Source of the DNA: Coccinella septempunctata
Taxonomy: Eukaryota > Arthropoda > Insecta > Coleoptera > Coccinellidae
NCBI RefSeq assembly: GCF_907165205.1
Contig: NC_058193.1
Coordinates: 35,043,521-35,107,520 of the forward strand
Direction of reading: 5' to 3'
DNA: 64,000 nucleotides
Every line of letters starts with the position of its first letter. Position 1 is the stretch's first letter. The notes below the pieces were generated by a model. It worked only from the letters and a program-made list of their open reading frames with translations. It was not told where the DNA came from and ran no database searches. The translations under genes were made by a program, and so were the position numbers. This document shows positions 63,989-64,000 of this stretch, piece by piece.

Positions 63989-64000
63989 TAGTGCTTTTCA

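Noticed and set aside
1..64000. CRISPR arrays, bacterial operons, rRNA and tRNA genes
   Set aside because: The sequence is insect nuclear DNA; no regular spaced repeats or rRNA-like blocks were seen, and I could not reliably detect a tRNA fold by eye.

Overview
The window is nuclear DNA from an insect. Genes have short exons with GT-AG introns, lie far apart in AT-rich DNA, and are separated by Tc1/mariner-type and MITE debris. The families (Osiris/DUF1676, a CYP6-like P450, a gustatory receptor, a neuropeptide F-type receptor) are those of a holometabolous insect. A beetle, possibly a ladybird, is my guess from the repeat style; the sequence shows nothing decisive.

Layout. (1) 75-939, minus: first coding exon of a clan-3 (CYP6-like) cytochrome P450 that runs off the left edge. 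(2) 6.5-44.6 kb: an Osiris cluster of five genes, named OsiA to OsiE here because I cannot assign family numbers. OsiA (minus, 6527-8602) and OsiB (plus, 11769-13423) are divergent. OsiC (minus, 14685-19475), OsiD (minus, 32403-35657) and OsiE (minus, 38720-44566) follow. I rebuilt each from exons with matching splice phases. OsiE is unusual: its second exon ends at a splice donor that overlaps a stop codon, and in-phase downstream exons add a cysteine-rich C-terminal domain. (3) 55777-57129, minus: a complete two-exon gustatory receptor. (4) 60069-60581, minus: last exon (TM6-TM7 and tail) of a neuropeptide F receptor-type GPCR whose other exons lie beyond the right edge.

The DNA between genes holds four differently decayed copies of one mariner family (30039-31188, 41209-42486, 45506-46293, 63327-63988); a Tc1-like element with near-perfect ends (26738-28179) carrying a TTAA-flanked piggyBac-type MITE; three copies of a TA-flanked MITE starting CAGGGTGAGTC (9948, 43679, 60880), the last with another MITE nested in it; and two copies of a foldback MITE (36581, 54951). 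The rest of the intergenic DNA shows no gene I can support.

The Osiris proteins are secretory or endosomal membrane-associated proteins used in cuticle and tracheal differentiation (family knowledge). The P450 and the two receptors are neighbours, not functional partners.
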